From Streptomyces filipinensis (lineage in GTDB: Bacteria; Actinomycetota; Actinomycetes; Streptomycetales; Streptomycetaceae): 64,000 nucleotides of DNA. Positions 62,526-64,000 of the stretch are shown here, piece by piece (within the stretch, counting starts at the first letter, position 1; the number at the start of each line of letters is the position of its first letter). The position numbers and the translations under genes were made by a program. The stretch lies in contig NZ_BMTD01000005.1 of the NCBI RefSeq assembly GCF_014649495.1, positions 248,001-312,000 of the forward strand. The letters are read 5' to 3'. The notes below the pieces were generated by a model. It was given only the letters and a program-made list of their open reading frames with translations, searched no databases and was not told the origin of the DNA.

Positions 62526-62727
62526 GGATCAAGTGTCGCTTGACCGTTTTGCGCTGTACAGCACGCATGCCTCCGTCCGGAATGGCGGAGAACCTCCATA
62601 CAGGAACAGAGGGCGCCCGGATTCGCCGCCCGCGCGCGGCCGAGCACACTCGTCGCGGGGCGGTCCGGCGGTGCCGGGTCGCGGTGAGCGTGGCAGCGCC
62701 GCGGCGGGCGGCGCGGAGGGGGCGAGG

Positions 62728-64000
62728 ATGACCACCACACAGACGGCAGCACCGCGGCACCGGTCACCCGACCGTGAGGAGGCACGATGTACGGCGGTCG
62801 CACGCCTGTTGCGCGACCGCGCCGGCACGGACGGCCGGCTGGTCGCGGTCTACCAGCTGCTCGGCGAACCGGAACGGGCCGTGGCCGCCCACCGGCGCCT
62901 GACCTCCGGCGAGTTGCGCACGGCGGAGGAGATCACGGCGGCGGCCTGGGCCGCCGCCGCCCACTGCGCCCGGGGCGTGCTACGACAGGCCCAGGCCCTC
63001 GCCCGACGCACCGTGGACGCGCTGGACCGCTGCGGTGATCCGTACGCCTGCGTGGCGGTGCGTACCACGGCCTCGGTCGTGGCGGCCGCGGACGGCCGCT
63101 GTGCGGCCGCCGAGCACCACCGGCAGTGCGCGCAGGACACCGCCCGTGCGGTGGGCGACCCCCTGCTGCGGCTGCTGGCGGTGACGGGCACGGCGCAGCA
63201 GCGGATCGAGCGGGGGGAGCCCCGCGAGGTACTCGCCGAGCTGGACAGCGCACTGGCCGTGGCCGACGGGGACGCCGCCCTCACGGTTCCCCTGGTGCTG
63301 TCGGCGCGGTGCCGCCGGGCCGCCGCGCTGCTGGCGCTCGGCGAACTCGACCGCGCCGCAGCGGAGTTCACCGGTGTGCTCATGGAATACCACCGGCTCG
63401 GGGACGGCATGGGCCTGGCCGTGGGAGCGCAGGCGCTGCTCGGTGTCGCCGACGTCCACCGGGAACGCGGTGACCTGGGGCCGGCCCGGGCGGCTTACCA
63501 GGAGGCCGTGGTCCTCACCGAACAGTCCGGCGACCGTCAGACGCTGTCCTCGGCCCTGACCGGGCTCGCCGTGTCCCGGGGGGCCGGCGAACCCCAGTCG
63601 GCGGCGGTGCTGGCGTCCCGGGCCGCGCAGGGCTGCGCCGGCCCGCCGCGGATCCGTGCCCTGCTGGCGGGCGGCTGGATCGCCCTGTCGGGCGGGCGCC
63701 GTGAGGCGGCCGTCGAGGCGGCCTGGCAGGCGGCGCACGAGCCGGGCGCGCAGGGCTGCCGGGCGGTGTTCGCCGAAGTGCTGGAACTGGAGGCGATGTG
63801 TGCCGCCGACCCTGGTACACGGCAAGGACTGCTGCGGGACGCCGAGGCGATGTGGGCCACCGCGCAGCGTCCGATCGCCGTGGCCCGGGTCACCGTCGCG
63901 CGGGCGCGGCTGGAGGGCGCCGGCGCGACACGGGTGCGTGAGGCCACCGCCTTGCTGGGCGAGTTCGGGGTCGGCGCCGGTGCGGGCGACGCGGCGGGGC
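62728..64000 (+). CDS. TPR-like repeat protein, N-terminal part (cut by right edge)
   Basis: The plus-strand frame opens at the ATG at 62728 (GGAGGGG six bases upstream) and stays open to the edge (424 codons). The sequence is a string of amphipathic helix pairs of TPR type, for instance WAAAAHCARGVLRQAQALARRTVDAL and GLAVGAQALLGVADVHRERGDLGPARAAYQEAVVLTEQSGDRQ. Ala/Arg-rich TPR blocks like this occur in LuxR (LAL) or BTAD-type regulators, but the effector part is beyond the window. It diverges from the histidine kinase gene with a 200-bp gap. Confidence 0.75.
   Translation, partial: MTTTQTAAPRHRSPDREEARCTAVARLLRDRAGTDGRLVAVYQLLGEPERAVAAHRRLTSGELRTAEEITAAAWAAAAHCARGVLRQAQALARRTVDALDRCGDPYACVAVRTTASVVAAADGRCAAAEHHRQCAQDTARAVGDPLLRLLAVTGTAQQRIERGEPREVLAELDSALAVADGDAALTVPLVLSARCRRAAALLALGELDRAAAEFTGVLMEYHRLGDGMGLAVGAQALLGVADVHRERGDLGPARAAYQEAVVLTEQSGDRQTLSSALTGLAVSRGAGEPQSAAVLASRAAQGCAGPPRIRALLAGGWIALSGGRREAAVEAAWQAAHEPGAQGCRAVFAEVLELEAMCAADPGTRQGLLRDAEAMWATAQRPIAVARVTVARARLEGAGATRVREATALLGEFGVGAGAGDAAG

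Noticed and set aside
1..64000. rRNA, tRNA, IS elements, integrase, attachment sites
   Set aside because: Looked for cloverleaf-like segments, transposase motifs and flanking inverted repeats; none convincing were seen, although a tRNA scan was not possible.

Overview
The window is high-GC actinobacterial DNA and almost certainly Streptomyces. It carries a short chaplin, a snapalysin-type protease, a secreted M4 protease, a RamC-like LanKC enzyme, a P450, an NRPS and two large HTH-STAND-WD40 proteins, with Streptomyces-style start codons and Shine-Dalgarno sites. No rRNA, tRNA, IS element or CRISPR array was seen. The mix of biosynthetic genes, secreted proteins, regulators and gene relics looks like accessory chromosome-arm DNA.

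Layout. 1-15.8 kb: an MFS exporter (cut by the left edge) coupled to a PaaK-like ligase; a DUF1206 membrane protein; a single-module NRPS (C-A-T-TE) whose adenylation pocket reads as the threonine code and whose thioesterase has Cys in place of the nucleophilic Ser; a TetR/SRPBCC divergent pair with an operator; a urea transporter; a methyltransferase-like gene; a P450; two adjacent genes broken by homopolymer indels (FAD oxidoreductase and polysaccharide pyruvyl transferase); then a P-loop kinase and a NUDIX hydrolase. 16.2-20 kb: first HTH-STAND-WD40 gene. 20-38.9 kb: small membrane proteins with a TetR regulator, a class B penicillin-binding protein behind a 28-bp palindrome, GNAT, TPR, alpha/beta hydrolase and PucR genes, the chaplin, snapalysin, a DhbE-like/Vat-like fusion gene, and the M4 protease.

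39-45.3 kb: a translationally coupled trio (ATP-grasp ligase, PEP-synthase-like phosphotransferase, MFS exporter) divergent from a PAS-LuxR regulator. This looks like a compact uncharacterised peptide or phosphopeptide pathway. 45.4-53.1 kb: small secreted and membrane proteins, a MarR regulator, the second HTH-STAND-WD40 gene and a proline-rich membrane protein.

53.5-59.8 kb: the most striking locus. A radical SAM enzyme, a class IV-type lanthionine synthetase, a 33-residue precursor peptide ending in a Cys/Ser/Thr-rich core, an attenuator hairpin and a secreted M14 carboxypeptidase lie in one direction. Together they look like a small lanthipeptide pathway with an extra radical step. It is followed by a convergent two-component system and a TPR protein cut by the right edge.

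Several genes are degraded (two frameshifted genes, one gene fusion, three short relics), so parts of this segment appear to be in decay, or in places mis-sequenced.
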